From: Bryobacteraceae bacterium
GTDB taxonomy: Bacteria > Acidobacteriota > Terriglobia > Bryobacterales > Bryobacteraceae
Assembly: GCA_030039005.1 (NCBI GenBank)
Contig: JASHQT010000628.1
Span: 1-9,797 of the forward strand
Direction: 5' to 3'
Length of the DNA stretch: 9,797 nt
Positions 1-7,587 of the stretch are shown here, one piece after another. Each line of letters starts with the position of its first letter. Position 1 is the stretch's first letter. The notes below the pieces were generated by a model. The model made no database searches. It was not told where the DNA came from and saw only the letters and a program-made list of their open reading frames with translations. Position numbers and translations under genes: made by a program.

Positions 1-1950
1 AGCTACATCCACGCTTTCGCCGCCAATCTCACCAACGAAGCGCGGATCGGTTACAGCACGGATGGTTTGGGTTGGAATCGCCCGCACCCCGATATCCCCA
101 CGCTCACCACAACCGATGCCTACACCTATAACGGAATCGCATACTCGGGCGTGACTCTGCCGGGCAGCGCTGCATTTTACGCTTACCGGAATGTCAACAA
201 CACCTGGGATGTGCTGGACAACGTGATCTGGTCGCATGGGCGCCATATGGTGACTGTCGGCGGAGGATTGCTCTGGCGCAGCTCGAACGGTTACTTGACC
301 GCCGGGCAAGACGGCCAGTACTTCTTCGGCAACCTTCTGGATTTCGATCTTGGCGAGCCGAGTTATTTCGAGGCGGCGATCGACCGGACCGCATTGCCCA
401 CGATCCAGCAGCCCAATCCCAATCGAACCTACCAATACGGCCAGGATTTTCTATTCGCGCAAGATACCTTCAAGCTCACGCGGCGGCTGACGGTGAACTA
501 CGGCGTGCGCTACGAGTTCTACGGCGGCGCGGAAAACACCGGGGCGGTGAAGGATACTTTGATTCAACTCGGCGCGGGCACGACGCTTGCGCAACAACTG
601 ACGGGCGTTTCGCTCGAACAACCCACCGGCTCGGGAAACCAGCAGATCTTCGGATCGAGCAACGCGTTCGAAATTCGCACCGGTGCGGCGTATGATTTGC
701 TGGGGAGCGGAAGGACGTTGCTGCGCGGCGGGTTCGGCACCTTTTACGATCCGCCATTCGACAACTTATGGGAGAACGTCCGCGAAAATAATCTCATCCT
801 GCCGGTAATCCCATTGTCCGGCTCGCCAAATTTCCTGGCGCCGGTTTCCAGCGTCCTCGCGACGCTCCAACCCCAGACACTGGCCAGCACGTTTCCCGAC
901 CTGACCCTGGTAGATCCCAGCCTTCGCAACGGCCGGGTGAAGAGTTATTTCGCGGGGATCCAGCAGCGCATCACTGGCAACCTGATGCTGGAAGTGAACG
1001 GCGTGGGCTCGTACGGGCGCGCGCTCGTGACCACCGACGTGATCAACCGTGAATTTTCCACACTTGCGACGCCGGATGGCCGCTATAACGATAATCTGCC
1101 CGATATCGCCTATCGCGCCAATCAGGGATTTTCGGACTACAACGCACTGACTGCGGTGCTGCGCTATCGCGTTTCGCGCGGCATGATCCAGGGCTCGTAT
1201 ACCTGGGGCCACACCATCGACAATCAAAGCGATCCGCTGACGGGCGATTTTTTCAATCTCACGTTTACCAGTCCCGAGACCGGAGCTGCGCCCGCGCAGC
1301 GCGCGACGTTCTCCGAACAGTTCAATCCCAATTCCGACCGCGGCAATTCGGATTTCGACCAGCGGCAGAATCTGGTGATCTTCTCCTACTGGAATCTACC
1401 CTCGCCGTTCGCGCATTCGAAAGCCGCGCTCCCGCTGCGCAACTGGACCGTCGGAGCGCTGGCGGCTTTCCGCTCCGGGCTGCCTTATACGGTGTACGGA
1501 ACCTCGACCGCGATTGCCGGCCAAGGGCTGATCCTGAACAATCGCGCGAATCTCGTCGAGCCGACGCAAGCCGTGGTCGCAAATCCCGTTCCGGTGCCGG
1601 GCGGCGAGCAGTTGGTCAATCCCGCGGCATTTGCCGACGCCGCTGCCAGCACGCTCGGTACGTCCGGCCGCAACGCGTTTTTCGGTCCTGGATTTTACAG
1701 TCTGGATTTGTCGGTGGCGCGCGCCTTTCCACTCCCCTGGCTGGGCGAAGCGGGCCAGCTTCGCATCCGCGCCGATGCTTACAACGTGCTCAATCACGCG
1801 AATCTCGGCCAGCCCGACGCGCAGTTGGGCGATCCCGATTTCGGCGTGGCCACCTACGGACGCATGGGCTATCCGTCCGGCTTTCCAGCCGTGGCACCGT
1901 TGAACGAAACGCCGCGCGAGATCCAGCTCAGCGTCCGGGTCGTATTTTAA
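1..1950 (+). CDS. TonB-dependent-receptor-like outer-membrane protein, C-terminal part (5' truncated)
   Basis: The reading frame is open from base 1 and ends at TAA 1948-1950, giving 649 residues of a gene that starts left of the window. A TTG at 67 could be read as a start, but the 22 in-frame codons before it (SYIHAFAANLTN...) continue the same protein, so it is not the true start. What is visible looks like beta-barrel, with landmarks of the large acidobacterial TonB-dependent/Oar-like receptors: DNVIWSHGRHMVTVGG, FAQDTFKLTRRLTVNYGVRYE (about bases 448-513), LLRGGFGTFYD, YNALTAVLRYRVSRG, SYTWGHTIDN, NSDFDQRQNLV and a C-terminal REIQLSVRVVF. The final Phe with alternating hydrophobics fits a BAM-recognised outer-membrane beta-signal. 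The N-terminal signal peptide, any carboxypeptidase-like domain and the plug would lie upstream and cannot be checked. Family knowledge suggests uptake or binding of large substrates, often glycans, at the outer membrane, but the ligand is unknown. It converges on glk and is unlikely to share its transcription. I am sure of the barrel class and unsure of transport function. Confidence 0.85.
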   Translation, partial: SYIHAFAANLTNEARIGYSTDGLGWNRPHPDIPTLTTTDAYTYNGIAYSGVTLPGSAAFYAYRNVNNTWDVLDNVIWSHGRHMVTVGGGLLWRSSNGYLTAGQDGQYFFGNLLDFDLGEPSYFEAAIDRTALPTIQQPNPNRTYQYGQDFLFAQDTFKLTRRLTVNYGVRYEFYGGAENTGAVKDTLIQLGAGTTLAQQLTGVSLEQPTGSGNQQIFGSSNAFEIRTGAAYDLLGSGRTLLRGGFGTFYDPPFDNLWENVRENNLILPVIPLSGSPNFLAPVSSVLATLQPQTLASTFPDLTLVDPSLRNGRVKSYFAGIQQRITGNLMLEVNGVGSYGRALVTTDVINREFSTLATPDGRYNDNLPDIAYRANQGFSDYNALTAVLRYRVSRGMIQGSYTWGHTIDNQSDPLTGDFFNLTFTSPETGAAPAQRATFSEQFNPNSDRGNSDFDQRQNLVIFSYWNLPSPFAHSKAALPLRNWTVGALAAFRSGLPYTVYGTSTAIAGQGLILNNRANLVEPTQAVVANPVPVPGGEQLVNPAAFADAAASTLGTSGRNAFFGPGFYSLDLSVARAFPLPWLGEAGQLRIRADAYNVLNHANLGQPDAQLGDPDFGVATYGRMGYPSGFPAVAPLNETPREIQLSVRVVF

Positions 1951-1961
1951 AGGGTCGTGTT

Positions 1962-2969
1962 CTAGAGCTGCGCGCTCGCTGCGGATCGTGCGAGGGACAG
2001 CGCCGCCACACGGCCAGCGCCTAGAAGCGCGGCCCGATCGTTCGTGATCACGCGCACCGAAATGTCCTTCAGCAGAGTGCTCTTGCGGCCCTTGGCCGTG
2101 AACGCCTTCATGAACGTGCTGCTGCTCAACTTGCGAATGATCTTAGGCGCGATGCCGCCGCCCACGTAGACGCCGCCCGTGGCCAGCACCTTGAGCGCGA
2201 GATTTCCGGCTTCGGCGCCGTAGAGCGACACGAAAACGTCCAGCGCTTGCACGCAAATCCCGGAGGTTCCTTCGAGCGCTGACTTGGAGATGGCGGCCGA
2301 TGGGTCGCCGTGCGCGATCTGATCGGCCAGCCACGCCGGTTCGGTGCCGCGCCCCGTGTCGCGCAGGAACTGGTAGATATTGTGCAGGCCCGGGCCCGAG
2401 AGCACCCGCTCGAAGCTCACGTGTTCGAAGCGGCCCATCAAGTAACGAAGCAGGTCGAGCTCCAGGTCGTTGCGAGGCGCGAAATCGGCGTGGCCGCCCT
2501 CGGAGGGAAAGGGATGGTAGCCGCCACTCCCGTCGGCGTACAGCCCGGCTTCGCCCAGGCCTGTCCCGGCGGAGATCAGCGCGCGGTTCCCCGTGGTATT
2601 GGGCACGCCGGGGTTCAGCATGACGAAGTCCGACTCGTCGAGCAGAGCGATTCCGTGCGCGTTGGCATACAAGTCGTTAATGAGCGTGACGGACCGAAAT
2701 CCCAACTCGGCCTTCAGCCGGTTGGCATCCACCACCCATGGGAGGTTCGTGGTCTCCACGCGGCCGTTCAACACCGCCCCCGGCAGGCCGAAACAAACGG
2801 CCTCCACCGGATGCGGATGCGCGCTGGAGAATTTGCGGACGATTTCGGTCAGGCCCGCAAATTCGGGGCTGGGATAAACCTCGACGTAAACCGGGTCCAG
2901 GCGATCCGGCGTTCCTTCAAAAAAAGCAAGACGAGTATGGGTGCCGCCGATATCGCCCGCCAGGATCAT
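1962..2969 (-). CDS. glk: Glucokinase (Glk family, ATP-dependent)
   Basis: This cytoplasmic enzyme phosphorylates glucose with ATP to glucose 6-phosphate. The 335-residue product is close to the usual Glk length (E. coli about 321). It opens with the phosphate-binding loop GDIGGTHTRLAF (residues 5-16). The probable catalytic base is D99 in LINDLYANAHGI. The nucleotide-binding motif SAGTGLGEAGL is at about 133-143. Sugar-binding residues E157 and H160 lie in SEGGHADFAPRND, E187 lies in FERVLSGPGLHNIY, and a second glycine-rich motif ATGGVYVGGGIAPK is at about 263-276. These match the Glk family rather than ROK kinases, because the ROK zinc-binding CXCGXXGC signature is absent. The ATG at 2969 has GGAG (complement of 2980-2983) ten bases upstream and lies only 16 bases after the zwf stop, so it is probably co-transcribed with and translationally dependent on zwf. 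It is the last gene of the cluster and supplies the substrate of both Zwf and the PGI half of Tal-Pgi. Confidence 0.95.
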   Translation of the reverse strand: MILAGDIGGTHTRLAFFEGTPDRLDPVYVEVYPSPEFAGLTEIVRKFSSAHPHPVEAVCFGLPGAVLNGRVETTNLPWVVDANRLKAELGFRSVTLINDLYANAHGIALLDESDFVMLNPGVPNTTGNRALISAGTGLGEAGLYADGSGGYHPFPSEGGHADFAPRNDLELDLLRYLMGRFEHVSFERVLSGPGLHNIYQFLRDTGRGTEPAWLADQIAHGDPSAAISKSALEGTSGICVQALDVFVSLYGAEAGNLALKVLATGGVYVGGGIAPKIIRKLSSSTFMKAFTAKGRKSTLLKDISVRVITNDRAALLGAGRVAALSLARSAASAQL

Positions 2970-2985
2970 CTATGTATTGCTCCAG

Positions 2986-4518
2986 TTACTCATTGCGCCA
3001 GTGACGATGATCCTTGTTCAGCAGCTCGTCGGCCTCGGGAGGTCCCCAGGCGCCCGCCGAGTAATTAGGGAAGCGTCGTGGAGGCAGCGCTTCCCACACG
3101 TCCAGAATGGGCGCAACCACGTGCCAAGCTGTTTCCACCATGTCAGACCGTTGAAACAGAGTAGCATCTCCGAGCATGCAATCGTATAACAGGCGTTCGT
3201 AACCGGTTTGCGGCGTGGCATTGAAATAATCCGTGTAGTTGAAGTTCATGTCCACGTCGCCGATCTGGACCACCGGGCCGGGGATCTTGGCGCCGAAGCT
3301 CAAAGAAATGCCCTCATCCGGCTGGAGGTGCAGAACCAGGCGGTTCGGATTCAGTTTGTCGACCGCAGTTTTGCGGAACAGCACGAAGGGCGCGCGCTTA
3401 AACTGGATCACGATCTCGGTGGCGCGGCGCGGCAGGCGTTTCCCCGTGCGGAGGTAAAACGGAACATCCGCCCAGCGCCAGTTGTCGATGAACAGCTTCA
3501 TGGCCACGAAAGTTTCGGTGCGCGAATCGGGCGCCACGTAAGGTTCGGCGCGATAGGCCGGGACACGGTGACCGTTTTCGGCTCCTTCGCCATATTGGCC
3601 GCGCACGGTGCGCGTCAGCACTTCTTCGTCCGACATGGGCGAGAGCGCCTTCAGAATTTTCGCCTGCTCGTCGCGCACCACATCGGCGTCGAATGAAACC
3701 GGCGGCTCCATCGCGGTGAGCGAAATGAGCTGGAAAATGTGATTGGGCACCATGTCGCGCAACGTGCCGGCTTTTTCATAATACGTCCCGCGTTGCTCCA
3801 CGCCCACCGTTTCAGCCACGGTGATCTGGATATGATCGATGTAACGCCGGTTCCAGATGGGCTCGAAAATACCGTTGGCGAAGCGAAACACTAAGATGTT
3901 CTGGACGGTTTCCTTGCCCAGATAATGGTCGATGCGGTAAATCTGCTTCTCCTCCAGAACCTTGCGAATCTCTTTGTTCAGCGCCACGGCCGATTCATAA
4001 TCGTGGCCGAACGGTTTTTCGATGATCACCCGCCGCCAGACATGATCCTCCTGCACCAAGCCGGCCTCACCCAACTGCGTGATGATGGGGCCGAAGAAGC
4101 TGGGCGCGGTGGCCAGATAAAAAAAATAGTTGCCGCGCGTGCCGTGTTCCTTGTCGATCTTGCCCAGCAACTCGGCCAAGCTTTTGTAAGCATTGGGATC
4201 GCCGAAATCGCCGGTGAGATAGTAAATGCGCCGTGAGAACCAGTGCCACAGATCCGGATCGATGGTGGTGGTGGCGAACTCGCCGATTTCCTTGCCGATT
4301 TCATCGCGGAACTGTTCGCTGGTAAGTTCATTGCGCGCGAATCCGACCAAGGCGAATTCCTTGGACAGCAAATTGTCTTTCGCCAGATTGTAGAGCGCGG
4401 GAATCAGCTTGCGTTTGGTGAGGTCCCCCGAAGCGCCGAAGATCACCATTACGCAGGGGTCGCCCGGACGTCCCGCGCCGAAGGTATTGCTTTTAGCGAT
4501 ATCTTCCGTAACCTGCAT
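2986..4518 (-). CDS. zwf: Glucose-6-phosphate 1-dehydrogenase
   Basis: Zwf oxidises glucose 6-phosphate to 6-phosphogluconolactone with reduction of NADP+ (or NAD+), the entry step of the oxidative pentose phosphate and Entner-Doudoroff routes. The 510-residue length is typical. The N-terminal Rossmann motif is [12 protein letters not shown] (27-38). EKPFGHD is at 167-173. The family signature RIDHYLGKE is at 195-203, with D197 and H198 in the substrate site. The probable catalytic base is H260 in RDMVPNH, by analogy with H240 of the Leuconostoc enzyme. [12 protein letters not shown] at about 354-365 is the usual substrate-binding segment. The ATG at 4518 is supported by a strong ribosome-binding site, AAAGGTGAT (complement of 4521-4529), six bases from AGG to the start. 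Zwf sits between tal-pgi (98-base gap) and glk (16-base gap). No opcA-like activator and no pgl or gnd is beside it. Cofactor preference cannot be read reliably from the sequence. Confidence 0.97.
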   Translation of the reverse strand: MQVTEDIAKSNTFGAGRPGDPCVMVIFGASGDLTKRKLIPALYNLAKDNLLSKEFALVGFARNELTSEQFRDEIGKEIGEFATTTIDPDLWHWFSRRIYYLTGDFGDPNAYKSLAELLGKIDKEHGTRGNYFFYLATAPSFFGPIITQLGEAGLVQEDHVWRRVIIEKPFGHDYESAVALNKEIRKVLEEKQIYRIDHYLGKETVQNILVFRFANGIFEPIWNRRYIDHIQITVAETVGVEQRGTYYEKAGTLRDMVPNHIFQLISLTAMEPPVSFDADVVRDEQAKILKALSPMSDEEVLTRTVRGQYGEGAENGHRVPAYRAEPYVAPDSRTETFVAMKLFIDNWRWADVPFYLRTGKRLPRRATEIVIQFKRAPFVLFRKTAVDKLNPNRLVLHLQPDEGISLSFGAKIPGPVVQIGDVDMNFNYTDYFNATPQTGYERLLYDCMLGDATLFQRSDMVETAWHVVAPILDVWEALPPRRFPNYSAGAWGPPEADELLNKDHRHWRNE

Positions 4519-4571
4519 TCATCACCTTTCTACCGGTCTATCGTCAACTACGCCGATCCCGTTAAGAGACC

Positions 4572-4589
4572 CGCGGCGACCCGGCCGCG
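4572..4589 (-). repeat. GC-rich inverted repeat between tal-pgi and zwf
   Basis: A perfect 6-bp inverted repeat, CGCGGC (4572-4577) and GCCGCG (4584-4589), encloses a 6-base loop. It begins 27 bases after the tal-pgi stop and lies about 53 bases before zwf. On the transcribed strand it is followed by GGTCTCTTAACG and not by a T-run, so it does not look like an intrinsic terminator. It could stabilise or process the polycistronic mRNA, or be chance in GC-rich spacer. A separate 8-bp palindrome, CCCGCGGG, sits at 4600-4607. Confidence 0.35.
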
Positions 4590-4616
4590 CGCCTGCTCTC
4601 CCGCGGGGCGATCCGC

Positions 4617-7514
4617 TTACGCCAATGCTTTCGCGATCGCCGATTCCAGCGCCTTCAGCCCGCTCTCCACATCGTGCAAATGCACGCGCAACGCACGTCG
4701 CTTGCGGCCGGCCAGCACCTGGAAATCGCCGCGAGCCTGCGCCGCCTTCACTACGCCGAAGGTAAATTTCTGACCGGGTACCGGAAGATCGACCTTGTCG
4801 TTGCAAGTTACCTGCAGGAACACGCCGCTATTCGGTCCGCCTTTGTACGCTTGTCCGGTGGAATGCAGGAAGCGCGGCCCGAAACCCAGGCACGTGGCGA
4901 CTTTCTTGCGATTGCGCACGCTCATCCGGATGCCCTTCAGCGCATTCTCGTGCGCCTGGTTCATTTCTACATACCCGAGCAACGCGAAATAGTCGCCCGC
5001 CTTCAGCCGGTTCAGGTGCGCGCGCAAGTAGCCCGCCACGGTCTGGTCGGAACCCGCGGCCGACTTCAGCGCGCCGGCGTTGGCTTCGTCGGTAAACAGG
5101 TCGATTCCGTTCTCGGAAAGAATGGGCGACTCGGCCGGCAGAGAACCCGTCTTTTCGTATTCGGACGTCAGCTTGCGCGTCTCTACCTTGCTCGCTTCGA
5201 CGTCCGGCTGATTGAACGCGTCGATGCCGATCACTGACCCGGCCACCGCCGTCGCGATCTCCCAGCGGAACATTTCCTGACCGAGATTGTAAATGTCGGC
5301 GAGCGCGATCCGCACCACCGGGTGCCCTGCTTTGGCGAGGGCGTCCACGGCCTTGTCCTGCGCCGGGTCCGCTCCGTTTTCCAGGCGAATGTAGGCGAAG
5401 ACGCGATCGTTGCCGTACAGTTCCGGAGCGCCTAGATCTTCGCGGTCTACCGGAATCAGTCCCTTGCCTTCCTTGCCCGTGGATTCGGCGAGCAATTGCT
5501 CCAGCCACGCGCCGAAATCCCAGATGCCGGGCGAGGTGATCAGCGTCACCTTATCGCGGCCCATCTTCGCCGCCGAGCCGAGTAGCAACCCGAGCTGCAC
5601 GCCGGGATTTTTGTCCACCGGCAGGCAGGACGAGCAGGCGATCGACATCACGTCCGCGCGATCCAGGAACCGCAGCGCATCCATGCCCATGACGGCGGCC
5701 GGAACCATGCCAAAATCCGACAGCGCTGAGTAGCGCCCGCCGATGCTCGGCACACCGTGGAAGATGTGCCGGAAGCCATCGGATTGCGCCACTTGTTCGA
5801 ATTTCGACCCCGGATCGGTGATGGCGATGAAGCGGCCGCCCGCCTTGCCCTTGCCCAGTGTGTGCTCCACGCGATCGAAGAAATATTGCTTGAAAATGTT
5901 CGGCTCGAGCGTGGTTCCCGATTTGCTCGAAACGATGAAGACCGTATTCGCGAGATCGATCTTGTTTTCGATGGCCTTCACCTGCGCTGGATCGGTGGAA
6001 TCCAGCACATGCAACTCGGGGAATCCGTCGATTTTGCCGAAGGTCATGCGCAGCACTTCCGGGCACAGGCTGGATCCGCCCATCCCGAGCAGCAGCGCGT
6101 GCTTGAACCCGGCGGCCTTGACGTCCTTGGCGACGTCTTCCAAATGCTGCTTGTGCGCTAGTTGATCTTCTGTGATGCTCAGCCATCCCAGCCAGTGGCC
6201 TTCGTCCGATCCGGTCCAGAGCGTGGCGTCGCGCGCCCACAGCCTGCGGACCTTGCCCGCCATTTTCCAATCGTCGGCGGCTTCGGAAACCGCGGCGCCG
6301 ATATCCTCCGGCAACGTCGTGGTCTGCGCGTTCACTTCGGCTTGCCCGACAAACTTGCACTTGGCGTCGACAGCATTCAACAGTTTGTCAAAAGGTTCGG
6401 CGAACAGCTTCACGGCCTGGGTCACCAGATCGTCAGTGACTTTTTTCATCGAAATGCCGGCCGCGGCCAGATCGTCCATGGTCTTTTTCGCGCCTTGTAA
6501 ATCTTCCTCGAGCGTCGCCCGCGGCTTGCCGTGATCGCGGAACGCGTCCAGCGTCTGCGGCGGCATGGTGTTCACCGTGTCTTTGCCGATCAGCTCGGTG
6601 ACGTACAAAATGTCGGAATAACTCGGATCCTTGGTGCTGGTGCTGGCCCACAACACGCGCTGCGTCTGCGCGCCCTTCTTCGCCAGCGCCTCCCAATCGG
6701 CGCCCGAGAAAATCTCTTTGTAGCGCTGATAGGTCAGCTTGCCGTTGGCGATCGCCACTTTCCCCTGCAGGCTCTTGTAGAGCGCCTGTTCCTTGGGATC
6801 GCTGGTCGCTTTGATCTTCGCCTTCAGCATGGAATCCACCATGCTGTCGATGCGGCTGATGAAGAAGCTCGCGACGCTTGCCACGTGGCTGGGATCGCCG
6901 CCCGAGGCGACGTATTTCTTCAATCCTGCGATGTAGGCCAGCGCCACCTGTTCGTAGCGCTCCTGCGCGAACAGCAGCGTCACATTGATGTTGATGCCTT
7001 CGCTGATGAGCTGCTCGATGGCCGGAACTCCTTCGACGGTCGCGGGCACCTTCACCAGCAGGTTCGGCCGGTTTACCGCCTTCCACAGGCGCCGCGCGTC
7101 CTTGATGGTCCCGTTGGTGTCACGCGCGAGAAACGGAGAAACCTCCAGGCTCACGTAACCGTCGCGCATCTTGGTGGCGTTGTACACAGGTCGCAGGATA
7201 TCGGCCGCGTCCTGGATGTCTTTGATCGCCAGGATCTCGTAAACGCCCATCGCGTCCAGATCCTTGCGCTTTTGCAGCTCGGCCAGCGCGTCGGCATAAT
7301 CGGTGCTGCCCGTGATGGCCTTCTCGAAGATGGCCGGATTGGATGTAACGCCGCCCAGCCCATCCTCATCCACGAGCCGCTTCAGTTCACCGTCCGCGAT
7401 GAGGCTGCGCCGGATGTAATCGAGCCAGGGGGATTGGCCGAACTTGTGAAGCTCTTGCAAAGGATTGGCGGTTCCCGCAGGGTTCGTAATCGTGGCAGTA
7501 GTGGTTTCAGACAC
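4617..7514 (-). CDS. tal-pgi: Bifunctional transaldolase / glucose-6-phosphate isomerase (Tal-Pgi fusion)
   Basis: One 965-residue polypeptide joins two cytoplasmic sugar-phosphate enzymes. The N-terminal part (about 15-375) is transaldolase, exchanging a dihydroxyacetone unit between sedoheptulose 7-phosphate and glyceraldehyde 3-phosphate. It has GGVTSNPAIFEKAI (54-67), the Schiff-base lysine K155 in NLLVKVPATVEG, ININVTLLFA (174-183) and a C-terminal half with RVLWASTSTKDPSY (286-299). The C-terminal part (about 395-960) is phosphoglucose isomerase, interconverting glucose and fructose 6-phosphates. It has GMGGSSLCPE (477-486), the SIS motif SSKSGTTLEPN (529-539), GGRYSALSDFG (592-602), an LAEST segment with probable catalytic E677, AFNQPDVEASK (766-776) and RFLHSTGQAYKGGPNSG (881-897). 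A linker rich in Gln, Thr and Ala (about 385-402) separates the halves. There is no internal stop or frameshift, so both halves look intact. The start is GTG at 7514, chosen because AAAGGAG lies six bases upstream. The longer frame to 7865 runs through the 3' end of tkt and its extension is arginine-rich shadow sequence. The architecture matches a known family of natural fusions of about 950 residues. Confidence 0.95.
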   Translation of the reverse strand: MSETTTATITNPAGTANPLQELHKFGQSPWLDYIRRSLIADGELKRLVDEDGLGGVTSNPAIFEKAITGSTDYADALAELQKRKDLDAMGVYEILAIKDIQDAADILRPVYNATKMRDGYVSLEVSPFLARDTNGTIKDARRLWKAVNRPNLLVKVPATVEGVPAIEQLISEGININVTLLFAQERYEQVALAYIAGLKKYVASGGDPSHVASVASFFISRIDSMVDSMLKAKIKATSDPKEQALYKSLQGKVAIANGKLTYQRYKEIFSGADWEALAKKGAQTQRVLWASTSTKDPSYSDILYVTELIGKDTVNTMPPQTLDAFRDHGKPRATLEEDLQGAKKTMDDLAAAGISMKKVTDDLVTQAVKLFAEPFDKLLNAVDAKCKFVGQAEVNAQTTTLPEDIGAAVSEAADDWKMAGKVRRLWARDATLWTGSDEGHWLGWLSITEDQLAHKQHLEDVAKDVKAAGFKHALLLGMGGSSLCPEVLRMTFGKIDGFPELHVLDSTDPAQVKAIENKIDLANTVFIVSSKSGTTLEPNIFKQYFFDRVEHTLGKGKAGGRFIAITDPGSKFEQVAQSDGFRHIFHGVPSIGGRYSALSDFGMVPAAVMGMDALRFLDRADVMSIACSSCLPVDKNPGVQLGLLLGSAAKMGRDKVTLITSPGIWDFGAWLEQLLAESTGKEGKGLIPVDREDLGAPELYGNDRVFAYIRLENGADPAQDKAVDALAKAGHPVVRIALADIYNLGQEMFRWEIATAVAGSVIGIDAFNQPDVEASKVETRKLTSEYEKTGSLPAESPILSENGIDLFTDEANAGALKSAAGSDQTVAGYLRAHLNRLKAGDYFALLGYVEMNQAHENALKGIRMSVRNRKKVATCLGFGPRFLHSTGQAYKGGPNSGVFLQVTCNDKVDLPVPGQKFTFGVVKAAQARGDFQVLAGRKRRALRVHLHDVESGLKALESAIAKALA

Positions 7515-7520
7515 TTGGTA

Positions 7521-7527
7521 CTCCTTT
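7521..7527 (-). promoter_or_regulatory. Ribosome-binding site that fixes the GTG start of tal-pgi
   Basis: On the minus strand the leader reads AAAGGAG-TACCAA-GTG. The Shine-Dalgarno match is near perfect and the spacing of six bases is ideal. This site decides for GTG at 7514 over an ATG at 7865 that lies inside tkt. Confidence 0.85.
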
Positions 7528-7587
7528 CGTTCGCACTCTAACGTATGACGGCGGACCGGAAGCTTTTGATGCGCCCGATCTCTTCTC

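Noticed and set aside
766..1227. 153-codon minus-strand open frame opposite the receptor gene
   Set aside because: The plus-strand barrel motifs run through this whole stretch, and the minus-strand translation shows no family resemblance.
1975..1994. CTCGC/GCGAG inverted repeat near the end of glk as a terminator
   Set aside because: The stem is only five base pairs with a ten-base loop, lies inside glk coding sequence and lacks a T-run on either strand.
2310..3068. 252-codon plus-strand open frame opposite glk and the end of zwf
   Set aside because: It lies antisense to two clear enzymes with catalytic motifs, has no recognisable domain, and reflects the lack of stops in GC-rich antisense frames.
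4520..4555. Promoter-like TTAACG/GATAGA pair with a 17-base spacer ahead of zwf
   Set aside because: The -10 match is weak and would place the transcription start almost on the zwf ribosome-binding site, leaving no usable leader.
6531..7541. 336-codon plus-strand open frame opposite the transaldolase half
   Set aside because: It is fully antisense to conserved transaldolase coding sequence. Its composition (many His, Arg, Val and Asp) is typical of a mirrored codon-biased gene, and it has no domain signal.
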